Assembly (NCBI RefSeq): GCF_000258495.1 | Contig: NZ_AJLG01000007.1 | Coordinates: 1 to 54,393, forward strand | Origin: Pedobacter agri PB92 | Lineage (GTDB): Bacteria > Bacteroidota > Bacteroidia > Sphingobacteriales > Sphingobacteriaceae | Reading direction: 5' to 3' | Length of the DNA: 54,393 nt | In this document: positions 17,122-25,835 of the stretch, one piece after another | Layout of the letters: each line of letters begins with the position of its first letter | Position numbering within the stretch: position 1 is the stretch's first letter | Translations under genes and position numbers: made by a program | Notes under the pieces: model-generated | The model's input: only the letters and a program-made list of their open reading frames with translations | Databases searched by the model: none | Told to the model about the DNA's origin: nothing

Positions 17122-18204
17122 TTAATTAATTGATTCAGTTTCTTCAACCTGAGCGAACTTAAAGGTCCATTCTAAGTCTTCATTGATGAGATTTTTTTCC
17201 TGCAGGGCATTGAGAATCCTCAATCGCATGAATGGAGAATTATGGAAGTTAATGTTGTCAAATTCCATCCCAATCAAGCCATTGTAAAGTTCTTTTATAG
17301 TGTCGTTAAGATTGCAAACTGGCTGAGCATCTGGAGCAAGCGATTCGAATAATGAAAAGTCTACCTTGTAAGATCGTTCATCAGGAGTAGCATTTTCATT
17401 GAGATCAATTTTTACACCTGGAATAGCTAACGATACTGCTTTTGCTAAGTCAATTACTTGATAATTCCAACGACTACTTCCAGCATTAATGGCCAAAAAT
17501 TGGTTGCCGCCTAATGCTTTCCTGGAAATAGCCCAATTGATTGCTCTTGCCATATCTTTGATATGAATTAAAGGTCTCCAAGGGCTTCCATCACTTAGTA
17601 TTTTAATTTTTCCACTACTTACTGCGCCGGCCACAAAATCATTTAAAACCAGATCGAGGCGAAGGCGGGTACTCATACCACATGCAGTGGCAAATCTCAA
17701 ACAGGTTATGGTAAAGTATTCGTTGGCAAGCTCTTCAAGGTCTCGTTCGGCGTAAACTTTTGATTTAGCATAAGCCGTTAGTGGATTGAGCCGAGATTGT
17801 TCGGTTTTTGCTTCACCATCGGCTTTTCCATACATACTGCAGCTTGAAGCAAATACAAAAGACTTTGCTCCTGCTTTTTTTGCCAATTGTGCAATATTGA
17901 TCGCAGATTTATAATTGATATCATAGGTTACCTGCTCATAACGATTGCCCATAGCATCATTCGAAATAGCGGCGAGATAAATCACTTTATCTACACCATT
18001 AAGAACTTCCGGGTCAAAAAACCTTACATCTCCAAATATTTGCTGATTGAGTTGGTTTTCCGGAAGAAATGGACTGTGTGTGAGTGAAGAAGCAAAATAA
18101 CCCATGTCATAGCCAATCAGTGTAGCTTGGGGATGGTTTCTACGAAGATTTGCGGTAACTTCCGGGCCTATGTAGCCCATGTTTCCTGTGATTAGTATTT
18201 TCAT
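17122..18204 (-). CDS. NAD-dependent epimerase/dehydratase (extended SDR) of the CDP-sugar cassette
   Basis: A protein of 360 residues from Met 18204. The frame is open further upstream into the end of rfbF, but MKILITGNMGYIGP is the proper SDR start with its TGxxGxxG motif. The catalytic set is present as SSCSMYG near residue 125 and YAKSK near residue 150. The substrate-side segment WRPLIHIKDMARAI near residue 215 is typical of sugar-nucleotide SDRs. It could be the 4,6-dehydratase, 4-epimerase or 4-reductase of this pathway. It does not read like a textbook CDP-glucose 4,6-dehydratase (RfbG), which is otherwise missing. It lies 26 nt after rfbF. Confidence 0.85.
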   Translation of the reverse strand: MKILITGNMGYIGPEVTANLRRNHPQATLIGYDMGYFASSLTHSPFLPENQLNQQIFGDVRFFDPEVLNGVDKVIYLAAISNDAMGNRYEQVTYDINYKSAINIAQLAKKAGAKSFVFASSCSMYGKADGEAKTEQSRLNPLTAYAKSKVYAERDLEELANEYFTITCLRFATACGMSTRLRLDLVLNDFVAGAVSSGKIKILSDGSPWRPLIHIKDMARAINWAISRKALGGNQFLAINAGSSRWNYQVIDLAKAVSLAIPGVKIDLNENATPDERSYKVDFSLFESLAPDAQPVCNLNDTIKELYNGLIGMEFDNINFHNSPFMRLRILNALQEKNLINEDLEWTFKFAQVEETESIN

Positions 18205-18230
18205 CAACGAATGTGATTTATTAAGAGCGA

Positions 18231-19046
18231 TTAAAAGATAATTTTGTTTATTGCGATATTGTGCATCAACGATTCCCAATGCCATGGCGCATTTCCATGT
18301 TGCCAAAGATCTTCTAAATAGGTCTTATCTCTTAGGGTATCCATTGGTTGCCAAAAGCCCGTATGTTTATATGCGTTCAATTGACCATCTTTAGCCAGAT
18401 TTTCCATTGCTTCTTTCTCCCATACCGAATTATCATCTTCGATATAATTGAATACTTCAGGCTCGAGAATAAAAAAACCACCATTTATCCAAGGCATTTC
18501 AGATCCATCAGGTTTTTCTTGAAATGAATGTACTGTATTTTCGCCTTCACCAAGATTAAAAACACCAAATCGGCCTGGTTGCTGAACGGCAGTTAAGGTT
18601 GCATGTTTTCCGCTTGCATGGTGAGCGGCAATGCATTTTGTAATGTCTACGTCGCTTAAACCATCACCGTATGTCATACAAAATGTTTCATTATCAAGAT
18701 ACTTTTCCACTCTTTTTAATCTTCCTCCCGTCATGGAGTTATGACCAGTATTTACCAGTGTAACGTTCCAAGGCTCGGTTTCATTCTTATGAATTTCCAT
18801 GGAATTTGTTTTCATATTGAAAGTTACATCAGAATTGTTTAAACAATAATTGGCAAAATATTCTTTGATTACATGTCCCTTATAACCACAGCAAACAACA
18901 AAATCATTAATTCCGTGGCATGAGTAGATTTTCATAATGTGCCATAGAATTGGTTTGCCACCAATTTCAACCATAGGCTTTGGCCTAATGCCACTTTCTT
19001 CGCTGATTCGGGTTCCTAACCCACCAGCCATAATAACTGCTTTCAT
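18231..19046 (-). CDS. rfbF: Glucose-1-phosphate cytidylyltransferase
   Basis: Makes CDP-glucose from glucose-1-phosphate and CTP, the entry step to CDP-linked 3,6-dideoxy and branched sugars. Its 271 residues match the family length. The nucleotidyltransferase signature [19 protein letters not shown] is followed by [18 protein letters not shown], then [28 protein letters not shown] and [18 protein letters not shown], all close to RfbF. It is first of four genes (rfbF, SDR, RmlC-like, SAF dehydrogenase) with gaps of about 12-26 nt. Its long leader carries the GGGCYATTGY element. Confidence 0.95.
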   Translation of the reverse strand: MKAVIMAGGLGTRISEESGIRPKPMVEIGGKPILWHIMKIYSCHGINDFVVCCGYKGHVIKEYFANYCLNNSDVTFNMKTNSMEIHKNETEPWNVTLVNTGHNSMTGGRLKRVEKYLDNETFCMTYGDGLSDVDITKCIAAHHASGKHATLTAVQQPGRFGVFNLGEGENTVHSFQEKPDGSEMPWINGGFFILEPEVFNYIEDDNSVWEKEAMENLAKDGQLNAYKHTGFWQPMDTLRDKTYLEDLWQHGNAPWHWESLMHNIAINKIIF

Positions 19047-19470
19047 AAATTTATTTTTCTTAATTCTTAGTTAATCGCTCTCACGCTAAACTTACCAAAT
19101 GGGCAAACAGTGCAGCAATGCTTATTTTCAAATTGTTATGCTGCGCTGAGAAATCGGCTTATTATATTATTAGTTAGAACCACCTTTTTTAACAGATAAT
19201 AAGAAAGGATAAATGAGTGATACTGACTGGCTTCGTGAACATTAGAGCGCAGCACTAAATTATCCTATATCTGAGGGTAGGACAATAGCCCTTTTAGACT
19301 ATCTCATCAAGATTGATAAATGTTCAGGGGCAAATACACCTTTTCTGCCAATGTACGATGTGGGATGTTTAGGCACATCAAAGCAATTTGCTGTAGTCTT
19401 TTATAGCAAAAGGAAGGATTATATTATTAACCGTTAGACTTTGTTTCTAAAACTTAAGTAATATGTTACG
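19047..19470 (-). other. rfbF leader region, 424 nt, no gene seen
   Basis: No convincing coding frame is present. It holds the conserved leader element (19283-19302). It also holds a long-range 9-bp inverted repeat (TGCTGCGCT at 19139-19147, AGCGCAGCA at 19246-19254). A box resembling the Bacteroidota -7 element with one mismatch (TGTATTTG on the minus strand, 19331-19338) would place the element about 35-45 nt into the transcript. The rest looks unstructured. Confidence 0.5.
19283..19302 (-). promoter_or_regulatory. Shared polysaccharide leader element, copy 1 (rfbF)
   Basis: On the minus strand, ATAGTCT-AAAA-GGGCTAT-TG. The core GGGCTATTGT is the same as in four other leaders. The 7-nt left arm pairs with GGGCTAT through two G-U wobbles, giving the same stem and loop size as copies 2 and 3. 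It lies 236 nt before the rfbF start. Confidence 0.6.
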
Positions 19471-20556
19471 CTAGGGGTTCGTAATATTTAGATTAACATT
19501 TCTTTTTGCCACATCATTTAGGCATTTAGCAACTGTATAAGATAATATGTCTGAGTTGCATTTCTCATCAATAAATATTCGTGCCTTTTTTCCCATTTCA
19601 TGGCAAATTTCCGGATTTTGTGAAATGTAATCAACAGCTTTTTTCCATGCGTTTGAGTTGCCATAGGGAACTTTGATACCTATGCCTTCTTTCTCTACAT
19701 CAATTGGGAAATAAGGGTTGTCGGAAGTAATTACTGCTTTTCCTAAGGCCATGGCTTCTAATAAAGAGGTAAGCCCAACGGTATAATTATGTTCATGGCA
19801 GGAAATTACGGCACACTTGCTTTTATATACTTCCTGAGATAAAAATCGGTTAAGGTTGGGTTTATTTTCGATAATATAAACCTCTACATTTTTATACTTA
19901 TCTCCATAATCCAGTAAAAGTTTTTCGTTGTTCATTTTGCCATGTTGCTTGGTTGTATAAATTCTAAGTATACTATTTTCTAAACCTGCAAAACCCTGAA
20001 TTAACGTAGGAAAATCTCTGTTTTCTCTGCCAGTAGAGCAGAAGTAATGACTGTTGTTATCAATATTGGTTTCAGCAATAATTCGGTCGAAATATTCTGT
20101 ATCAGGACCCCAATGCATCTGTACCAACTTATTCTTTGAGGTACTTTTATGAGACAGTGTTTTTTGAATGTGGAGTTCGCTGAACATAATAAATTTATCA
20201 AATCCGCTATAATAGAATTTAAGAAACAAACTTTTGATCGGATTAGTGGAAGCTTTTAAGGCTCGATGTTGCCAGACTACAATAGGTTTGTTGAATAAGC
20301 ATAATGCCCTCAGGAACACTAGTAATTCCAATCCATGTGGCGTAGATCCGTAAATGATATCATATGATTCATCTAAGAATAGTATTCTAAAAGCAAGTTT
20401 AATAGCAAGAAATATGCGATTTCCTATAGTGGCATCTTCAATGAAGGATACATTAATATCGAATTTTTCAAGATCCAGTACTCCATAAAAAAAGTGTCGA
20501 GGTACTGCGGCAGCATCTGTACGTTTCAGAAAACGATGGTAGAATAGCACATTCAT
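19471..20556 (-). CDS. Glycosyltransferase family 4, stand-alone
   Basis: A 361-residue GT-B protein. The C-terminal half has YFCSTGRENRDFPTLIQGF and the donor-site region HNYTVGLTSLLEAMALGKAV, the E-x-E type motif of GT4. The N-terminal half (MNVLFYHRFLKRTDAAAVPR) is less typical but ends with the acceptor-domain pattern IIYGSTPHGLELLV. It is alone between the rfbF leader and the divergent system B operon. A perfect 11-bp inverted repeat lies 41-65 nt upstream. It probably works with one of the two export systems; the sugar is unknown. Confidence 0.85.
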   Translation of the reverse strand: MNVLFYHRFLKRTDAAAVPRHFFYGVLDLEKFDINVSFIEDATIGNRIFLAIKLAFRILFLDESYDIIYGSTPHGLELLVFLRALCLFNKPIVVWQHRALKASTNPIKSLFLKFYYSGFDKFIMFSELHIQKTLSHKSTSKNKLVQMHWGPDTEYFDRIIAETNIDNNSHYFCSTGRENRDFPTLIQGFAGLENSILRIYTTKQHGKMNNEKLLLDYGDKYKNVEVYIIENKPNLNRFLSQEVYKSKCAVISCHEHNYTVGLTSLLEAMALGKAVITSDNPYFPIDVEKEGIGIKVPYGNSNAWKKAVDYISQNPEICHEMGKKARIFIDEKCNSDILSYTVAKCLNDVAKRNVNLNITNP

Positions 20557-20596
20557 AGTTTAAACTTAACTTTCAACATTAGTCGTATTAACATTC

Positions 20597-20621
20597 GATT
20601 ATCAATTTCTAATTGATAATC
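20597..20621. repeat. Perfect 11-bp inverted repeat upstream of GT4
   Basis: GATTATCAATT, spacer TCT, then AATTGATAATC. It ends 41 nt before the GT4 start at 20556. The perfect dyad and 3-nt spacer fit an operator for a dimeric regulator. As RNA it would be an AT-rich hairpin with no T run, so a terminator is unlikely. Confidence 0.5.
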
Positions 20622-21176
20622 ATTTAAAGGAAATCTCTTTAATTCTACTTAAAATGATAGTACAATTAATTAAGATTTCTGCTCTCATAGATCGCCCCTA
20701 TAAGTCATTCTAATTATTCTTGATGAAGTTGTGCCAGCTAAATACTTGTATGTAAAACAATCTTAATCATAGCTTAATCCATATTTTTTTGTAAAACTTA
20801 CAGGTCATAGATAATGATACCCTTGAAGCCTGGAAAAATAGATCGATCGTAGTTTTTAAAGGATAGGGGAATTAAATCAATGGAGCTGCGTTCTTAACAT
20901 TAAAATTAGATAAGACAAATATATGTTAAAACCCGACGCTGCAAAAATATATTTTCTTCTTGCTCCTGTATGAGAACGAATTGAAATTTTTAGCTGTGTA
21001 GAATTGTAATCATCCAAATTTACAATATTTTCATCACCTAGTCGGAAATCGAATTGTGATAATCATTATTTAAACATCAATAAAGGCAATTAGAATGGTG
21101 TTTTATTAACTTCTTAAAGTTTTTATTGCCAGCCTTTCACTCATACCAATATTAAAATAAAATTGACATATGGTGT

Positions 21177-21184
21177 TAAATTTG
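21177..21184 (+). promoter_or_regulatory. Possible -7 box of system B (TAAATTTG)
   Basis: It matches the Bacteroidota -7 consensus TAnnTTTG and would start the transcript near 21191, about 43 nt before the leader element core. No good -33 TTTG is seen at the usual 19-21 nt spacing. An alternative sigma70-like reading is TTGACA at 21163 with TATTAT at 21185. Confidence 0.35.
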
Positions 21185-21221
21185 TATTATATATAATACA
21201 TTCTAACCCTTGAATATTAGG

Positions 21222-21243
21222 CATAGCCCTATGGGGCTATTGC
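21222..21243 (+). promoter_or_regulatory. Shared polysaccharide leader element, copy 2 (wza-B)
   Basis: ATAGCCC (21223-21229), loop TATG, GGGCTAT (21234-21240), then TGC. The 21 bases 21222-21242 are identical in sense orientation to 42345-42325 before the second wecG gene. It lies 81 nt before the wza start and downstream of the likely promoter, so it would be in the transcript. Confidence 0.65.
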
Positions 21244-21323
21244 TTTAAAATAGGGAATACAGCATTTTCGTATCGTTAATTTAAACCCTCAGTGTCATTA
21301 CCTGTATTTATCTCAAAACCACA

Positions 21324-22073
21324 ATGAATAAGAATTATTATTTTTTGATTGCCAGTTTATTAATATTGAGCTCATGTGGTTCATATAAGAATATCCCGTA
21401 TTATCAAGACCTCGATCGTAGTAAGCCGATAATCGAAGATGTTAAAAACTTTTCTCCTTTAACCATCAGACCTACAGATATTTTAGCCATCAAGGTAAGT
21501 AGTAGAACACCAGAATCTTCCTCGATATTTAGTTATGAGCCTAACAATCAGCAAAATGCAATTCCTGGTTATCAGGTTGACACTAAAGGGAATGTTCACT
21601 TACCTGTAATTGGTAGCGTAAAGGTTGAGGGATTGACCACTACTGAACTTCAGGAAAAGTTAAATGTGATGCTTTTGAAATACTATAATGACCCTGTTGT
21701 TAATGTGAGAATATTAAATTTTAAAGTAAGTGTATATGGAGATGTAGAGCGTCCGAATGTATATAGTTTGCAAAACGAACGCACAACAATTACCCAAGCA
21801 TTAAGTATGGCCGGCGATTTAAATATTACAGCCATGCGTAAAACGGTTATTTTGGTTAGAGAAGAAGACGGTAAACGACAGTTTATTCCTATTGACCTCA
21901 CCTCAAAAAAGATATTTGAATCGCCATATTACTACGTTCGCAATAATGATGAAATATATGTGCAGCCAGATCGTACTAAATACGCCACAGTAGATCGTGG
22001 CTATAGAACTGCGACACTAGTATTATCTGGCCTATCAATTATAGCTATTGTTCTCTCAAATATTTATAGATAA
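21324..22073 (+). CDS. wza: Polysaccharide export lipoprotein Wza, system B
   Basis: A protein of 249 residues. The signal peptide ends at lipobox LSSC (Cys18). The Poly_export domain covers about residues 45-115 (IRPTDILAIKVSSRTPESS; GYQVDTKGNVHLPVIGSVKV). One SLBB-type domain follows (FKVSVYGDVERPNVYSL through the VREEDGKRQFIPIDL segment). A C-terminal membrane helix (LVLSGLSIIAIVLSNIYR) ends the protein. This short form is the usual Bacteroidota Wza-type pore. It is the first gene of system B, followed after 5 nt by wzc. It is the intact model against which the frameshift in system A wza can be seen. Confidence 0.95.
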   Translation: MNKNYYFLIASLLILSSCGSYKNIPYYQDLDRSKPIIEDVKNFSPLTIRPTDILAIKVSSRTPESSSIFSYEPNNQQNAIPGYQVDTKGNVHLPVIGSVKVEGLTTTELQEKLNVMLLKYYNDPVVNVRILNFKVSVYGDVERPNVYSLQNERTTITQALSMAGDLNITAMRKTVILVREEDGKRQFIPIDLTSKKIFESPYYYVRNNDEIYVQPDRTKYATVDRGYRTATLVLSGLSIIAIVLSNIYR

Positions 22074-22078
22074 ACCCT

Positions 22079-24463
22079 ATGAGTACTCAACAGGCACAGT
22101 TTACAACCTATATAATAGGAGAAACAAAAAAGAGTGATGAAAACTGGAAAGAAATTTTGGGAAGGTATTTGTTTCACTGGCCATTATTTCTAATTGCATT
22201 AGTATTTACTATTGCCTTAGCGTTCGTTTATTTAAAACGTTACAAGCCAGTTTACGATATTAAGGCGACATTAATTGTCAAAGATGATAGCAAGTCGACA
22301 AATTCGAAGGGACAACCACTTGATGATATAGGATTAACCAATAATGCCCAATTAATAGATAATGAAATTAAAGTCTTAAAGTCAAGACAATTGGTAAATG
22401 AAATTGTGAATGATTTAGGACTCTGGGTAACATATTACAGAAAGGATGGCTTATTTAGTAACAGTGATGGCTTAGCCACTCTTGATATGTACAAAGACGC
22501 TCCTGTTAAATTTGTACTTCTAAAGAAAACTGGAAAATTAGATAATGAAGGTGTAAAGATTAGGATAATAGATGCCAAATCATTTACTCTTTACCTACCA
22601 GATAAATCTACCAAGATTGCAAGTTTTAACGAGGTTTTTACAAACTCGTTTGGTACATGGAAGCTGATTCCATCACGAAATATCCTTCAATCGAAAGATA
22701 AGATTTTATTTATGGCTATTTCTGAACCAGAAACAAAAACTTTAGAACTCCAGCAATCCATAGATGCAAGTTTGTCAAGCAAGTTAGGAACTGCTATCGA
22801 TTTAACCGTTTCTGATATCAATGATAAACGGGGAAGAGATATTTTGAATGGTTTGATTTCAGGCTATTATGCTTCTTCATCTGATGAGAAAAACAGAGAG
22901 TTAAAAAATACTTTAGACTTTCTCGATCAACGGCTTGCCTCTTTAAATGGCGATCTGTCAACGGCAGAATCTGGTATCGAAAACTTTAAAAGTAGTAAAG
23001 GATTAACCGACATCAGTTCTCAAACAAAAATCAGTTTGGAGAATTTGCAGGCAAATGATGCCAAACTTAACGAAGCGAATCTACAGTTAAGTGTCATTAA
23101 TGGAATTGAAAGTTACGTTAATTCAGGAGCGAACAGTAATAAAATTCCATCTGCGATTGGTATCAGTGATGCTGCTTTATCTAGTTCAATCGAAAAATTA
23201 GCAAACCTGCAATTAACTCATGATAAAATGGCTGCAGACATGCCTGAAAGTAATCCCGAGTTTGATCCAATTAACAGACAGATTAAGACAACAAGGGCCA
23301 TGATTAAGGAAAGTGTTAAAAATATCAAAAGTAATTTGCTTGATACCCGAAATAAACTACAATCCTATAACAACAAATTTGAATCTTCAATCAGAGACAT
23401 TCCGACCGATGAACGCCAGTTTGTAAACATTAAGAGGCAGCAATCCAGTAAGGAAAATACGTATACCTATCTTCTTCAAAAAAGAGAAGAGGTTGCAGTT
23501 AAATACGCCTCGAATTTATCAAATAATCGAATAGTGGATAATGCTTATTCTGAAGAACCAAAAGACCCTAAAGCATTAACTTATGTCATAGCGTTTGTTT
23601 TTGGTTTAGGTTTACCTATTGGCGTTATTTATGGAAGAGGTGCTTTATCAACAAAAATAATCTCGGCTCAGGATATTTCTGACGTAGTGGAGATTCCAGT
23701 TGTAGGTGAACTTCCATACGAGAAGTCAGCAGAATCGACAACGATTACTTCTAATAAACAAAATGCCATAAGTGAAGAATTACGGGCGTTAAGAATAAAA
23801 CTTCACTATCTACACGGTAAGAGAGAAACCGGAAGAGTCACATTGGTAACTTCAAGTGTATCGAAGGAGGGGAAAAGTTTTATCAGCGCTAACATTAGCA
23901 AGGCCTTGTCTTTAGCTTTTAAAAAGACAGTAATACTTGAGTTGGATATGAGAAAACCTAAAGTTGCTGAATATTTTGGTCTTAGCGCTACGCACAAGGG
24001 TTTAAGCGAATACTTAAACGGTAAAGCAAACATCGCTGATATTATTCAGCAGGTTGATAAAAATAGTAATCTCAGTTTAATCAGCTGCGGTAGTATTGTC
24101 GATAATCCTTCCGAATTACTTGAAAAACGAGAACTTGCCAAATTGATAGATAAGTTAAAAGAGGATTTTGACGATATTATTATTGATAGTCCACCCGCAC
24201 ACCTGGTGCCTGATGCCATCATATTGTCTAGATTAAGTGACTTGACACTATATGTGGTAAGACAGGGCTATACAGATAAAAAGGAGCTTCAGTTTCTAAA
24301 GCAATTACAAAATCAAAGCCAGATAAACAATATAGGTATTGTTTTTAATTCTTTACAGCGGGTAAAATACGGATATGGTTATCAGTATGATGATTCATAT
24401 TATAGTAACAATAATTCTAGCTTCCTGAAGCCAGTTTTTGGTGATTTCAAAAGTAGATTTTAG
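22079..24463 (+). CDS. wzc: Polysaccharide co-polymerase with BY-kinase domain (Wzc), system B
   Basis: A protein of 794 residues with the PCP-2a layout: membrane helix near residues 33-53, periplasmic Wzz-type region with coiled coils, second helix near 500-520, then the kinase. Walker A reads SSVSKEGKS near residue 594, with Lys where system A and most relatives have Gly. Walker A' is LELDMRKPK near 620 and Walker B is IIIDSPPAHLVPDA near 702. The tail has six tyrosines (VKYGYGYQYDDSYY). It regulates chain length and export with its Wza partner. The P-loop change keeps the catalytic GKS, so activity is likely but unproven. Confidence 0.95.
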   Translation: MSTQQAQFTTYIIGETKKSDENWKEILGRYLFHWPLFLIALVFTIALAFVYLKRYKPVYDIKATLIVKDDSKSTNSKGQPLDDIGLTNNAQLIDNEIKVLKSRQLVNEIVNDLGLWVTYYRKDGLFSNSDGLATLDMYKDAPVKFVLLKKTGKLDNEGVKIRIIDAKSFTLYLPDKSTKIASFNEVFTNSFGTWKLIPSRNILQSKDKILFMAISEPETKTLELQQSIDASLSSKLGTAIDLTVSDINDKRGRDILNGLISGYYASSSDEKNRELKNTLDFLDQRLASLNGDLSTAESGIENFKSSKGLTDISSQTKISLENLQANDAKLNEANLQLSVINGIESYVNSGANSNKIPSAIGISDAALSSSIEKLANLQLTHDKMAADMPESNPEFDPINRQIKTTRAMIKESVKNIKSNLLDTRNKLQSYNNKFESSIRDIPTDERQFVNIKRQQSSKENTYTYLLQKREEVAVKYASNLSNNRIVDNAYSEEPKDPKALTYVIAFVFGLGLPIGVIYGRGALSTKIISAQDISDVVEIPVVGELPYEKSAESTTITSNKQNAISEELRALRIKLHYLHGKRETGRVTLVTSSVSKEGKSFISANISKALSLAFKKTVILELDMRKPKVAEYFGLSATHKGLSEYLNGKANIADIIQQVDKNSNLSLISCGSIVDNPSELLEKRELAKLIDKLKEDFDDIIIDSPPAHLVPDAIILSRLSDLTLYVVRQGYTDKKELQFLKQLQNQSQINNIGIVFNSLQRVKYGYGYQYDDSYYSNNNSSFLKPVFGDFKSRF

Positions 24464-24512
24464 GTGGTTATTGTATATGCCTAGATCTAAATAACAAGAC
24501 GACGATAGTAAT

Positions 24513-25835
24513 ATGCCTGAACTAGTTAGAAAGATACGCTTACTAGGTGAGAACCAGAATATAAAGAAATACATTTTCAATACCTCCTGGCTGTTTTCAG
24601 AACAGCTTATTAGGATGTGTGTAGGACTTGTTGTGGGGGTTTGGGTTGCGAGATATTTGGGCCCAGAAAAATTTGGTGTATTAAATTACGCTCAAAGTTT
24701 AGTGGCCTTATTCAGTGCATTAGCAACGCTAGGATTAAATAATATTGTGATCAGGGAACTTGTAAAAAAGAACTACGATAAAAATTTATTGCTCGGAACG
24801 TCCTTTATCATGAAATTGATTGGTGGATCAGTTACTTTTATTTTTTTGTTTATTGCCATAAATGTAATCTCCAGTGACTATTATACTAAAGTTGTTGTTT
24901 TAATTGTTGCATCATCCACAATATTTCAAAGCTTTAATGTAATTGACTTCTATTTTCAATCAAAGGTCGAATCGAAGTTTGTAGTATACGTGAACATACT
25001 CGTATTGATAATATCTACAATATTAAAAGTCCTTTTTTTAATATTTAAAGCTCAGCTGGCATTATTCGCCTTGTTGACGGTTATTGAGAATATTGTACTT
25101 GCAATCGGTCTCATATATTTTTATAAAAAGAATAGGGAGACTATAAAAGCTTGGAGTTTCGATAAAGGAATTTGCTTTATGTTATTGAAGGATAGCTGGC
25201 CTTTGATATTATCAAGCATTTCTATTTCAATCGGGATGAGGATCGACCAAGTTATGATTAAGAGTTACATGAATGATATTAATGTTGGATATTACGCCGT
25301 GGGAGTAAAATTTGCTGAAATATTCACATTTATTCCCATGCTTATAAGCCAATCTATTTATCCTAAAATTTTAGAGATGGATTTTAGTAAAGAGCGAAAT
25401 AAACTGATTTTTATGTTGAGATCAATATTCTTTTTGCTTGTATTATTATCTATTGGGGTAAACATTTTTTCTTCATACGCTATCAATCTGCTATATGGAG
25501 CAAAATATGAAGACAGTATAGCTGTAGTGAATATTCTTATTTGGACAATACCCTTCACTTATTTAAACATAGTGACAAGTACAATATTGCAAAAACTGAA
25601 CAAAAGCAAAACCATTTTGTACAGGCAATTGCTAATTGCTGCAATAAATATTGTAGCTAATATTTATCTAATTCCTTGGTTTGGAACCGTGGGAGCTTCC
25701 CTTAGTACATTGATTGCAGATACCTCATTGTTCTTTTTTGGTTTTTTCTTATATAATGAAAGGTGGATATATTTATTAAGGATTGAGGCGATATTATTTA
25801 TACCAACAAAAAATATTTTTAAATTAAAGATTTAA
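24513..25835 (+). CDS. wzx: Polysaccharide flippase, Wzx type, system B
   Basis: A 440-residue multi-spanning membrane protein with about 12 helices. The N-terminal region (SEQLIRMCVGLVVGVWVARYLGP, then FGVLNYAQSLVALFSALATLGL) is a close match to the Polysacc_synt family of O-antigen flippases. Conserved charged spots include the NNIVIRELVKK loop. It flips lipid-linked repeat units. It lies 49 nt after wzc and overlaps the next GT4 by one base (TAATG). It belongs to a different MOP branch from the 515-residue system A flippase. Confidence 0.93.
   Translation: MPELVRKIRLLGENQNIKKYIFNTSWLFSEQLIRMCVGLVVGVWVARYLGPEKFGVLNYAQSLVALFSALATLGLNNIVIRELVKKNYDKNLLLGTSFIMKLIGGSVTFIFLFIAINVISSDYYTKVVVLIVASSTIFQSFNVIDFYFQSKVESKFVVYVNILVLIISTILKVLFLIFKAQLALFALLTVIENIVLAIGLIYFYKKNRETIKAWSFDKGICFMLLKDSWPLILSSISISIGMRIDQVMIKSYMNDINVGYYAVGVKFAEIFTFIPMLISQSIYPKILEMDFSKERNKLIFMLRSIFFLLVLLSIGVNIFSSYAINLLYGAKYEDSIAVVNILIWTIPFTYLNIVTSTILQKLNKSKTILYRQLLIAAINIVANIYLIPWFGTVGASLSTLIADTSLFFFGFFLYNERWIYLLRIEAILFIPTKNIFKLKI

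Larger units (their letters stand above)
20557..21323. other. Divergent regulatory region between GT4 and wza-B, 767 nt
   Basis: No coding frame is supported. It contains a perfect inverted repeat at 20597-20621, a possible promoter at 21177-21184, and leader element copy 2 at 21222-21243. The stretch from about 20650 to 21150 shows nothing I can identify. Its length is unusual in this gene-dense region. Confidence 0.5.

Noticed and set aside
17526..17534. AATAGCCC within the SDR gene and similar partial matches at 7265, 7806, 8145 and 41805
   Set aside because: These are inside coding sequence, lack the full CAATAGCCC core, and show no hairpin arm or leader position.
18205..18306. Longer start for the SDR overlapping rfbF
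   Set aside because: The extra N-terminal residues do not look like protein of this family, and the Rossmann motif begins right after the Met at 18204.
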